This document shows, piece by piece, positions 1 to 10,458 of a stretch of DNA of 64,000 nucleotides. The position numbers and the translations under genes were made by a program. The DNA comes from Phoenix dactylifera (taxonomy: Eukaryota; Streptophyta; Magnoliopsida; Arecales; Arecaceae). The stretch's first letter is position 1. Each line of letters begins with the position of its first letter. The stretch is taken from NCBI RefSeq assembly GCF_009389715.1, contig NC_052397.1:11791595-11855594 (forward strand). Direction: 5' to 3'. The notes beneath the pieces are model-generated. The model saw nothing but the letters and a program-made list of their open reading frames with translations. It was not told the origin of the DNA and did not search any database.

Positions 1-276
1 ATAATCAATAGAACTCTCAACAAAAGGAGTGGATGAAAGCAAGTTGGCTCTTCATGACATGGCCCTGCTTTTTCTGAAAAACTAAAAATTAAGTAAATAT
101 AGCTTCAATACCATGGTAATTTTTTTGGGAGAAGATGGCTCAATCACAATGATGCTATCCCTCAACCTAAAATAGAGCAAATAGGTTCGTTGAAATCTCC
201 CATGTATCCCATTATATTACCAGAATCACTGATAATGATGAAGTTTTTAACATGAGTGATGATCTTGACCAGTTTG

Positions 277-468
277 GACCTGAACTAGAGAGGGCTGAAT
301 CTCCAATCATGGGAACGTCCATCACTTGCACGACAGCCGTGATTAGATGGGCTCCAAATGGTCTCATGAGGTGCACTGCCCCTTGTATTGTACGGGGCCT
401 ATCCATTCACAGCCGACATGGATCACATACAGTCATAATAGGAAAACTAGCCCTCTCCAGTTCAGGTC
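277..468. repeat. Foldback / MITE-like inverted repeat
   Basis: Bases 277-296 read GACCTGAACTAGAGAGGGCT, and 449-468 are its reverse complement with one mismatch. The arms enclose about 150 bp, so the segment can fold into a hairpin. The size and layout suit a small non-autonomous DNA element, but I see no clear target-site duplication and cannot name a family. Confidence 0.5.
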
Positions 469-1813
469 TGAACTTAAGAGGATTTGAACTATTTTAGCAT
501 CCCTTCTTGATCAGAAAAAATTGTAGAAGGAGAAAGACTTCACTCAAGCCTTGAAGAATGAGCTTGCTCAATTTCTCAAGAAGCAAACTCTTAAAATGCA
601 TAAAAAGTTCAAAATCCTAATGTGCAAAGTAACAAATTCAATCTGATTGAAGCTGTAAACTCACTATATTGCTATTTCAAATGAAAGAAATCTTCAAAAG
701 AGATAGCAAACTGAGAAGAGTTATGGATGGAAAAGAAGAGGGGGAGAAAAGGTGAAATACTTGCCCATGAACACATTAAACATTTCACGTAATTCTACAT
801 TCAAAAATAAAGTTTACTCTATAGCCTATAGTCTATAACACCCTAAAATGATCTTTATATAAAGCTTCTAGGAAAAGAAAGAAGGGAAGCCCAACATTAA
901 ATATATGATATCAAATAAAAGACAAACTATTCACCATTAGAATATTCCAAAACAAACCTATGAATCCTTTAGAAAATCATATTGATGTACTTGAGAAACA
1001 TAGACATGTTTTTAACCAAAAATAAGGCAACATAAGTTGGCTTCACCTAAAAGCACAATAGCTATGAAATTGTCATTGCATTTAGTTCAACGAGCTTCTC
1101 TCAACACCAAGTTCCTTCAAACTGTTCTGCCCATGACATTTAAGTCTGGACTCTATTTTAAGTAATTCCCTATGTATTGGGAAACTTTTCTAAAATAATT
1201 ATTTAGACATAAATGCTTTAAGTCAAGGTTGATCAAAGAAGAAAAAGAAATCTTGGTCAAGTGTTCTTTTAATTATCATTCTTGAAGAAAAAATTGCATT
1301 GCTGGCTGGTACTATCCTTGGACAACAACCCCTACTCATGCACCAAGACCTTCATCATGAATGTCAATTGACATCTATGGCAGGGTTTGCATTCCATGTA
1401 ACTCTATGATTCTCTTGGTCATATGACATCTACAGGTTTGTTTCACATTATTAGGTGGTTGATTTAATATAAAGCAATTTGTTTTAAATAATTAGCAAGA
1501 AGTATGAAATATCAATAGTGGCCATGTTCAATGCACCTAGTCTAGCAATCCAAGGAATCAATCTTATCGAACCTAAAACAAGAGTTTTCATGAGCTGGCT
1601 GAGTTTATGTCTGATTCACTAATTAGCACAGTTTTCCACATTCAGAATATGATATGGCTTTGATCCAGAAGTCAATTTCAAAGAAGTCCAAGAGGTCAAT
1701 TCCCTTATCCTTGGGCTGCCAAACCATGGTGATCATTTCTGGTAACTTAAGCAACAGAATTGATATGCATAATTTATTTTACAAGAAAATAACAAGAAGG
1801 CAGTGGGAATTAC
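469..1813. other. Probable WRKY intron 2; no exon seen
   Basis: This AT-rich stretch lies directly downstream, on the minus strand, of the second WRKY exon. I looked for the WRKY signature (WRKYGQK) and zinc-finger residues on the minus strand of 1-1813 and found none, so it is read as intron. Bases 1-276 also show no recognisable coding sequence. Confidence 0.4.
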
Positions 1814-4086
1814 CAAAGCTCCCAATGGAGACAAGCCCGAATTTATAGATGATCTCACAGGGCGTTTGAACTCAAAAGCTGCAGAATTCTCTTCAACACA
1901 TGCACTAGTGTTGGAATCCCTTGGAGATGATATTGTGTCAGAACAAACAGTTTTATTCATCACTAAGGCCATGTTAAAGGTACCGGTAGTTGGGGAAGGC
2001 TCTGCCTGCATGAAAGAATACGACAAATACGAAGCATGAATTCATTAGCATGATCGAAGTGTACATAATTTAATTAGATAATTTGCTTTTGAGAAAAGGC
2101 AAAAGGCAAAGCAACTTCCAATGTTGCAGTCCATGACCGCTAAACATCTAGAGAATGATGGTTTGGTTTGACTATTATATTGAAGAAGAGACCTGGAATT
2201 GACGAGAAGTAAATCTTCCTCCAAAAGCAAAAGGAGTTTATTTAATACAATGCACCAAAATTCTTTCTTCCTCTGTATTTACAAAGCAAATCAAAGATGT
2301 ACAAAGAAGAGGTTTTGCATGGGAAAGTAGAAAAACAAGAGAAATATTATTCCAGCTTGCTTATAGTAAAATTCCAGTTTCAATAGATGCTAGTACTTTT
2401 ACAAAAGTGAGTAAAAAGATAGAAATTTAAACAGAAACAGGACCTGTATCATGATTATTGGCAGTAACCTACAAGACTAGCTTCAATTTCTTCTGGGCAG
2501 CTTATCTTCTATTTATCTTGCAGTGTTCTTGAATCTATAAGATCATAAACGATGATACACCTAGAAGACTATAAAAGAATAGCATTTAGCAAGCAAGAAC
2601 AACAAAAATCATTTCATTTTACTTGTTACTAAAACAAAGTAGATAGCACATGTAAAATCATTTCCAGAATTACTCCAGGAAACAATCACTAAAGTATCAC
2701 CCTTCTGCCAACTTCCTTCTCCTTATTTCTCAACAACTTTTCACAAATGCTTTTGCCTTACTGAAGCGACCTCTAGTAACTGCAATAACAACCTAAAGAC
2801 TCTCACCATAGAAAAGCGTTTCTTGAAGAACCTGCGAGAGCCATATGAAAGAGGCACTTAAATGATTGTTCTCTTCTCTACTTTAAAGCCACAAGTCCTA
2901 AAAGTTGTACACATATGTTCATGTGCCATCACAAATTAAAATCACTACCCAGATGAGCTCAGAGGGCATAGCAGAAAAGGGCAGGCACCAAAAAAAGACA
3001 GTCTCTGGAAACCCATTTCCATTTTAACAAAAAGAAAGTGGGGAGTTTTTAAGAGAGAGACAGATTCCCCATCAAAGTCAATAACAAAAGCGGATATTTT
3101 GATAATAGCTTCATGTCACATATACCAGAATAAAGGTGTAAAAAAACAGAATGGCGTAAAGTGGGCATCAGAATCTAGTTACGGCCACGAGTCATAGTTC
3201 TGCAGCCCTTTTTTTCATGACAATAGAAAAGTTCCATTGATAAAAACAAAAAGAAGAATGGAATAATCTTACATAAAGCAGAATAATATCATAATCAGTG
3301 AATAAACTCATTACAAAATGCATATCCATTAAAAACAGAACTAATCATGAAATTAAATTTCTTTAAAACGAAACAAAATAAAAAAATTTAAGGTAAAAGC
3401 ACATATACATGTTTGTCAATGTTACTAGGCTATTCCTACTGTAACTATAACGCCGGTAAAGCATTACAGTAGTTCATAATCCAAGCTAAAAACACTAAAT
3501 TTCCACATGTACAGTGAGATTCAGAACAATCGTTTAAACTTTCATTTTTCTTATATCAGAACCAAATAAACTGCTAAAAAACGATAGACAGATACCAAGC
3601 AACTCCACGTCGCATCGTACCCAAAAATAAATAAAATCAGGAAAAAATGAAAATTACGCAAGTAAGACAAAGATGTCATCGTGAAATGCAGAAATAATAA
3701 CAGAAAATTCATCGAATTTAACAAGTTTTAGCACCAAAAGAATCATAGATAGAGAAAGGTAGTAGGGGATAGATGAGAGCCCGTGCCTTCATATTGGTGA
3801 GGAGGACCGGCGACTCGAGCAGCGCAGAAGGGCTGAGGCCGGAGGAGATTGTGAGGCACGGGGAGCGCGCGATCGGGAGGCGCGCCGGCGACATCGACTT
3901 GTACCTCGCCCCGGAGAGCGACGAAACCCTAGGATCCGCCCTCCCTTCCCTCCCGCCCCGCCCCTCCCACGACCCTCCACCATTTCCCTCGCCGAAACCA
4001 TCGAATCGAAGCTCCGGCGCCCGCGATGCCACCAGCGGCACCCCGACGGGGAGATCTCCAGCCTCGGCGTCAGGATCCTCCGCCAT
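1814..4086 (-). CDS. WRKY group I transcription factor, WRKY20-like (5' part)
   Basis: Two coding exons are visible: 4086-3787 (100 codons, ATG at 4086-4084) and 2005-1814 (64 codons). Exon 1 starts MAEDPDAEAGDLPVG and ends in a stretch with YKSMSPARLPIARSP and GLSPSALLESPVLLTN. Exon 2 starts AEPSPTTGTF and later has FEFKRP. This proline/serine-rich N-terminal signature, the phase-0 intron after N-M-K, and the FEF motif match the N-terminus of plant group I WRKY proteins, closest from memory to Arabidopsis WRKY20. These are nuclear factors that bind W-boxes (TTGAC[CT]). Both WRKY domains should be encoded beyond base 1, so the gene is cut by the window edge. Exon 2 ends at a normal GT donor (1813-1812). 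Exon 1 appears to end at a GC donor (3786-3785), and the acceptor is CAG at 2008-2006. The family call is firm; the orthologue is less so. Confidence 0.8.
2006..3786 (-). other. WRKY intron 1 (putative GC-AG intron)
   Basis: AT-rich 1.78-kb interval between the two WRKY exons. On the minus strand it begins GCACGG after AAG and ends in CATGCAG. No GT donor near the conserved exon end would keep the expected NMK-AEPSPTTG junction. No other gene or mobile element was recognised inside it. Confidence 0.6.
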
Positions 4087-4536
4087 TTTTGGATCCACGA
4101 GAGCAAGGAAGCGAGCGTACGAGAGCAAGAGAGAGGAGTGGAGGGAGGAGTAGCTGCTGAGAGAGAAGGATCGATTCGGTTTTAGGGGGAGGTGAAGGGT
4201 ATTTTGGGAAAACAACTTGTCTGGCAATGTGTTTTGGTCGCTTGTCGGCGACCGACGCTGTTTGACTGAAGCCGATTCATTCATTGCCGGTTTTTATTTG
4301 ACATAAATGACCTCCTCAAATTCACCGAATTACTCTTGGAGCTTTGTCCCACCAGGCCTGTTGAGCATGTGGAATTGACTGTTATGCCCTCCAAGTTGGA
4401 CGGTCAGGCTGGGAGCGTGCGTTGCGCAAGCTCAACACAGCTTTTCAATATAGTTCACATAGTTTTTCTACACCCATCATTAGATTTCAGCATAGCATTT
4501 TCATCTTTAAAGAAGGATGAGAGATGCATCATATTT
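4087..4536 (-). promoter_or_regulatory. WRKY gene 5' UTR and proximal promoter
   Basis: The 450 bp between the WRKY start codon and the LTR at 4537. The part nearest the ATG is pyrimidine-rich on the coding strand (about 4100-4190), as in many plant leaders. W-box cores TTGACT lie at 4262-4267 and 4375-4380, which would fit auto- or cross-regulation by WRKY factors. No convincing TATA box was seen. Confidence 0.4.
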
Positions 4537-6220
4537 TGTTGATCCTAAAAAATTAATTTTGATGATATAAAATAATTGAATAAAAAGATAACTAATCTAT
4601 TGTCTTGAGATTAATTGATCCATTTCAGAATGTAAAGAAGAAAATCTTCAGTTACTCTCAAATGAAGATCATCTATCTGAAGATCTACATCAAGAAGCAT
4701 AAAACAATCCTTAGAAGCTCACATGCAGATACAAAAAAATTTATCTAGAACTACCTTAAGAGTCGACTTTAAATTTGCAACGAGTCGACCATGGCACACT
4801 GTCGTTGACTGATATACCTTCATAGTCGACTCCAGCAGATTGCAAGTCGACCCAGAACAGTCTCAGAAAATAAATAGAAAGCCATAAAATTCAACATAGT
4901 GGCTAGTTGACCCAAGAAATACATGAGCTGACTCCAGTCTAATAAGAGTCAACCTTAGAAATAAGCGAGTCAATCCCTAAATGGCCATAGAGAAAAGACA
5001 GAGAGATGAAAAAATTATCACATTGGCGAGTGAACCTATAGGAATCACAATCTGACTCTAGTCCAATAAGAGTCAACCCCAGAAAATAATAAGTCGACTC
5101 CTGATTGGCCACAGTGGAAAGACGGAGAGCAGTAAAATTAGTCTATTGAAGAATTGACTCCTGAAAATAACGAGTCTCATGTCACCAGACAAGTCAACTT
5201 CTAAACTGAGAGAGTTGACTCTACAGTATATACAGAAAAAAAATAAAGTGTAGCAAAAGCAAAAACAAGTTCGAGTCGACCTCTGAATATGACAAGTTGA
5301 TTCCTGAAGATCATGGGTCAACCTCTGAAGATATTAAGCCAACTCTTCTGCGCTTGACAACAGTAATAGCTAGTTTTTCTGTGAATCGGAATAGTTGTTT
5401 TTCATGTCATAACGGCTCTTTTACATATCTAATGGCTAGGAGTGTGTTCCAACCTCTTCCAAAGAGTATAAATACATAAGAACAGCAAAGGATTAAAAGA
5501 GCTCAAGCGGTACAAAAAAAAATCCATCAAAGCAAGAAAGAGAAAGAAACAGAAAGAGAGTTGCAAAGAGAAAATCATTCAAGAGCATTCATAGTAAGCT
5601 GAATAATCATATCTTCTATAATTGAGAGTTGGTGAAGCGCATTCAAGATCAATCAAAGCCAACCAACAAAATCAAGCTTCATTTATTTTTTTATATTTAT
5701 TATTTAGGCGATGTATTTTACTGTGCCTATACTTAATTCTTTCTATACTTTGCTGTAACAAATTTCAAGAACTGAAACTTGAGGAAAGGTCTATCCATAC
5801 TTTTAATTTGATTGTGTTGAGTTAGGATAGGCTCAGAAAAAAATTTGGTTGATTGTCTGCAAAAATCAATTGGGTTGATTGTAAGCTTGAGAAAACAATC
5901 AGTGGAGGTTTTGGTTGATTGCCTGGATAAATCTACTAGATTGATTGTGAGCCTGTGTAAAACAACCGAGCTATAATCCCAAAAAGATTATAGTGAAATT
6001 CTGACAAAGAAAGTTTTGGAGAGCGAACATAGGTGTAAAGTTGGCAACGAACTACCATCAATCTTGTGTGTTTGGTTTGCTTGTGTTGCTTGCATTTATT
6101 TCTTGTATATCTACTTATACTCCTTTACTGAAATTAATATTCATCTATTAAGATTTTAATTCTGCCACATTACACTTAAATTTTTGAAAAAGCCCAATTT
6201 AGCCCCTATATAGCTGGACA
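4537..6220 (+). repeat. 5' LTR of a SIRE-like Copia element
   Basis: Starts TGTTGATCC and ends in CA just before a primer-binding site (GTGGTATCAGAG near 6225-6236, complementary to initiator Met-tRNA as in most plant Copia elements). It holds an array of GTCGAC-derived motifs (4762-5321) followed by a TATA box, TATAAATA at 5467-5474. The length of about 1.68 kb suits SIRE/Maximus elements. The exact 3' boundary is uncertain by a few bases because the junction is A-rich. Confidence 0.7.
4762..5321. repeat. Decayed GTCGAC palindrome array in LTR U3
   Basis: Six intact GTCGAC sites lie at 4762, 4784, 4825, 4846, 5093 and 5275. Interspersed are sites where the central CG reads TG or CA, giving W-box cores: TTGAC[CT] at 4805, 4907, 5154 and 5215, and [AG]GTCAA at 4947, 4968, 5071, 5192 and 5316. 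The units are irregularly spaced and lie about 150-700 bp upstream of the LTR TATA box. Confidence 0.7.
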
Positions 6221-9200
6221 AAAAGTGGTATCAGAGTCAGGTTCTTAAGCCTCTCATTGACCTAACCGTCAAGAGTTAAGGATCTATGGCAGCTCCAGTT
6301 AGAACCTCTCTTGCTAAGGGACGATCCACAAATATATCTTCACTTTTCAATGGCATAAATAATACTTATAGAAAAGCACACATACACATTTTTGTTTAGG
6401 CACTAGACTATAACACGAGGAGTGTCACAGTTAATGGACTTCACACACCCATAAATGTGACGTATCTCGCTTTTTGGACTATATTTAGCTACACCTGTAG
6501 TAGCTAAAATAGTCCATATCGAGTTTGATAATCTTCCGGATTAGGATATGAAAGAAAATTCTAATAGTATTTGGTATGTGGATAGTGGTTATTGTAATCA
6601 TATGACAAGAAAACTAGACTTATTAGTTGATTAAAACAAGTCAGTGAAGGGTTATATGAAGATAGGTTGTGGCTTTTTTAGACAGGTACATGGAACATAC
6701 ATAGCTGAGGTAAAAAATTTTGATATTAATAAATTATGTTCCTAGATTGGATTCAAGTTCATTTAGTATGGGCCAATTGTTGAATGAAGGGTATTATCTT
6801 ATTTTATTTATGGTGATAGAAGTTACGAAGTTCCCAGACTAAAAGTAAAGTTCTTTTCTTTGCATATTACTACAAAGTATCATTAGATAATAGTTGGTTA
6901 TGACACTTTAGACATGGATCATATCTTAGTTTTAAACGACTTAATGACTTGTATCAAAAATATATGGTAGAACGGTTATCTTTAATTCGGCATGATGGTA
7001 TGATTTCTGAAAGTTGAATGCTATGAAAGTGTCGTCAGGATGCATTTTCAAAGAAAAGTATTTCAATGACTAAATATCTGCTAGCTTTAGTCCATGCAAA
7101 TGTGTGTGCTTTGATGCATATACCATCATCGAATGAAAATGTTTATTTTATTGTTTACATGGATGATTATAGACGGATACTTAGATTTATTTTACCAGAA
7201 AAAATCTGAAGTATTTTATATGTTTCGAAAAATTGAATCTCTTTTAAAGCATGAAAGTGACTACATGATTAACCCTTCATAAAGATAAAGGAGAAGAATC
7301 TATTTCTAATAATTTTGAAAAATTTTTGTGAAGCTAATGGCATATTGACGCAATTGACAACAAGCTATTCACTTTAACAAAACAATATAGTGAAGTGTGA
7401 AAACAAGAGTTCAGTTGAGATAAAAGGTATACTGAAAGCTATAGGACTTCCTAACAAATTTTGGGTTGAGGTAGTATCTACAGCAGCCTATATCTTGAAT
7501 AGGTGTCATGCATCATCTTTAAAAGACATCACCCTCTATAAAGCATGGTCAGGATGGAAGCCACAGGTAAATCATTTCAAAGTATTTAGTCGTCTTGCTT
7601 ATATTCATGTTCCCTCTTAAAAGAGATAGAAATTGAATGATAACTCTATTATAGCTTGTGGGCTATTTTGAAGAAGCAAAGCTTATGTATTTTATAATCC
7701 TACTTTTTTTTTTTTTGATTATTAGCGATGATGCTATTTTTTGATGGAACAAAATGCACATGAGCAGAAGTAAGTTGTGCAAGAAAATCCTATTGGTGTT
7801 CTGGATTAGTTGCCTTCGACAGTGGAAGCAAATGATGATGACAGAAGTCATAATCTTTCTCAAGCTCCATCAAGCCCCTCCTCATCTAGTACTATTTTAC
7901 AAAATTGTTCTACAAAAGATCTCTCAAAAAGGTTTTAGTCTCTTGCTAAAATTTATGAAAGATGTCAGTCTAGTCAAATTGTTAAGCTATGCAGGTTTGA
8001 AGATATAGCAATACCAAAGGAATCGTGCAAGGTGATAGATGAAGAAATTCAGCACCGGAGAAAAACCACATTAGGGAGCTTGTAGATCTTCTCTTGAACA
8101 AATAAGCTATTAGTTTGAAGTGGATTTTTGAGACAAAGTACAAATCAGATTGGTCAGTTCAAAAGCTGAAAGCAAGAAATATAGCGAAGGGATGTCTGTA
8201 GCAACAAGATATTGATTTTGATGAAATTTTTATTCTAATTTTTAGATTTAATATTATTAAAACTAGTTTGGTCTTGGCTACACGTAATAATATATAGAAA
8301 ATTTATCAATCTGGTGTAAAATCATCTTTTTTAATAGTTTCTTGGATGAGGAAGCGTATGCTGAGCAATCACAGAGTTAGGAAATTAAACGATAGGTGGA
8401 AAAGGTTTATATATTAAAAAATATTTAAAGGGCCGAAGCAAGCACCAAGATTTGGTACGGCAGGATTGATGCATACTTTATTTAGAACAGGTTTCAGTGC
8501 AGTAAAAGTGAGCCTGCACTCAACATCAAATTTGAAGGTATAGAATTTTGATTGTTTGTTTTCATATGTATGATTTGATTTATACTGGGAATGATTGATG
8601 AGTTTAAGTCTCACACGATTAATAAATTTGAGATGACAACTCTTAATTGGATTAATTTTTTTCTTGGTTTGGAGTTCAAACAATGTGATTGTAGAATTTT
8701 TATTTATCAGAAAAATACATAATTGATTTGCTCGACAAATTTAGAATAAAAATTAATCTGGCGTAAAATCCAATAGGCACAAATATGAAATTTTCTCTTT
8801 TTTTTTTTAAAGAAAAGGGGTAGGAGGGAGGAAGGGACAAGCCCACCCCCTGTAGCAGCCCCCACTGGGCCCCTGCCCCGCCAGGAGAATGTTCGATGCG
8901 GGCAGAAATGGCCGTGGGTTGGGCACCCCGACCGGTTTTACTCATGCCTTCTCCACCCATGGGCCCGGCTCAGCTATCCCTCTGGGCTCTGGCTCGAGTT
9001 CCAAGTGTGAGTACGTCACACCTGGCACCACCCCGGCTACTAGCGGTCCAAGAGCGGTCCCATACCTCATGTCCAAGCAGTGGCCGAAGCCATATTTTAG
9101 TCGTCGCCGCAACGACTCGAACTTGGAATCATGAGGTTAGAATTTTCGCCCAGTACCACTAGGCTACCACCTTGGTGGCCAAAATTTTCTTTGAATGATG

Positions 9201-9378
9201 TTAAGGAGAAAGTTGATGCCAGCAGTTACAGAAATTTGATTGGGTGCTTATTTTATGTGACAAATACAAGAAAAATATTATGCAGATAACATGTTTGCTG
9301 TCTAGATTTATGGAAAACCTGAGTAGAATTCATTGGAATGCGGTGAAGAGAATCTGGAGATATTTAAAGGGAAGTAGA
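6221..9378 (+). mobile_element. Degenerate, 3'-truncated SIRE-like Copia element body
   Basis: After the primer-binding site, a gag start at 6286 reads MAAPVRTSLAKG with LFNGINNTY, the same N-terminal Gag type as the element at 32479-42552. A protease remnant (WYVDSG) begins near 6568, so most of gag is missing. Integrase pieces follow at about 7300-7620 (PNKFWVEVVSTAAYILNR). Reverse-transcriptase remnants are at about 8100-8785 and 9191-9370 (YRNLIGCLFYVT). Many stops and frameshifts make it a pseudogene. The reading ends near 9378 with no RNase H tail, polypurine tract or 3' LTR, so the 3' end is lost. A SINE at 8797-9181 interrupts the reverse transcriptase. Confidence 0.75.
8797..9181 (-). 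mobile_element. tRNA-derived SINE, full length, with target duplications
   Basis: On the minus strand the 5' head contains box A TAGCCTAGTGG (9166-9156) and a box B-like GTTCGAGTCGT (9122-9112), the internal RNA polymerase III promoter of tRNA-derived SINEs. The 3' end is an A-rich tail (about 8797-8814). Perfect 9-bp direct repeats AAATTTTCT flank it (8788-8796 and 9182-9190). Removing the insert rejoins the Copia reverse-transcriptase reading across the site. A related copy lies at about 47915-48250. At 385 bp it is long for a plant SINE. Confidence 0.8.
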
Positions 9379-10100
9379 CCTGTTCGCTGGCTGGTCCAGG
9401 CTTAGTCCAATGTATGACCTAATTTAGTCGAGCCTAGGTTTAGCACAAAGTATCACAATATGAAAATATCATTTTTTATCAAATTTTTTTTATAAAAATA
9501 ATTAATTATTAAAATATGAACTATCGTCATATATTTCAAATAAGTATATCCTATAATGTGAATAGTTTGAATAAATATAATAAACCTTGATCATATAATA
9601 AAGTAGAGTATTGTTATGATGTTAGGGTGGTTGTTAGTTTTCAGGTATAAATATTTTTATTCGAATCCATTTTGAATTGGATACAAAAATGAATACAATT
9701 GGATAATATTTGATCTATTTTCAGTCATAATAGAAAAAAATCTTGCGAGTACAAAAATTTAAGGAAAGCCCAAAGTGAAATTCAATAATTTTAGGATCAG
9801 TGTGGAAGCTGCCACCATGGTGTGAAATGTTAAACTCAGGGGCGAAGCTAAACTTGCACGCCAAACTTTGCTTCCACATTCAAATATACAATTTTTTTCC
9901 GAAGAATCATATAGATTTGCCGGAGAGCGCTTGCCTCGTAATGTCGCTCCGCCGAAAAAACTGAGACCCGATATAAAATATAAATATATTCTTTTTCGAA
10001 CAACAAAATCATTTCGATATTTTACCAATGAGAACTCGCCACGTATACCCCCCAACCAAGCGAAACACATGCCTCCGAAATGACCGGCGGTTATCCGAAC
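9379..10100. other. AT-rich intergenic, nothing recognised
   Basis: Lies between the truncated Copia element and the Yippee-like gene promoter. Very AT-rich around 9450-9760. Open frames here have no recognisable motif. Confidence 0.4.
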
Positions 10101-10117
10101 CTCCCCCTGCTCCCCTC

Positions 10118-10126
10118 TATAAAATA
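10118..10126 (+). promoter_or_regulatory. TATA box of the Yippee-like gene
   Basis: TATAAAATA sits in a C-rich context 333 bp upstream of the start codon. The interval to 10458 is a C/T-rich leader typical of plant 5' UTRs. A start site near 10150 is inferred from the usual TATA spacing. Confidence 0.6.
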
Positions 10127-10458
10127 CCTGCCTACCCTGGCACGCTGCGTCCGCCCCCCTTCGTTCCAAACCGTTTTTTTAATTCTTCCAGGGGCATTAC
10201 ATCAGGCCACTTCTCTACCTTTTTCGTGCCCCCCAAAATTTTTCTCGATTCCGAGCGCATACTTCTCATCCACTGTCGATTCCACGAGAAATCTCTCCGA
10301 CTTCTTCGACTTCGCCTCCTTCGATTGAGGTTTTCCTGGTGCTTGGTTGGTACTTGGTGGGGATCGGGGCCGCTCCGGGGTCTCTGGTTCGAGGAGGATT
10401 GGAAATTTTGGGTTAGGGTTGGGGCATTCCGGCTCTTGAGTGCTTGATTGATCCGTCC

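Noticed and set aside
3773..4153. Plus-strand open frame of 126 codons and a second minus-strand frame (3789-4106) over the same DNA
   Set aside because: Both are shadows of the WRKY exon 1 in GC-rich sequence; only the minus frame from 4086 carries WRKY N-terminal motifs.
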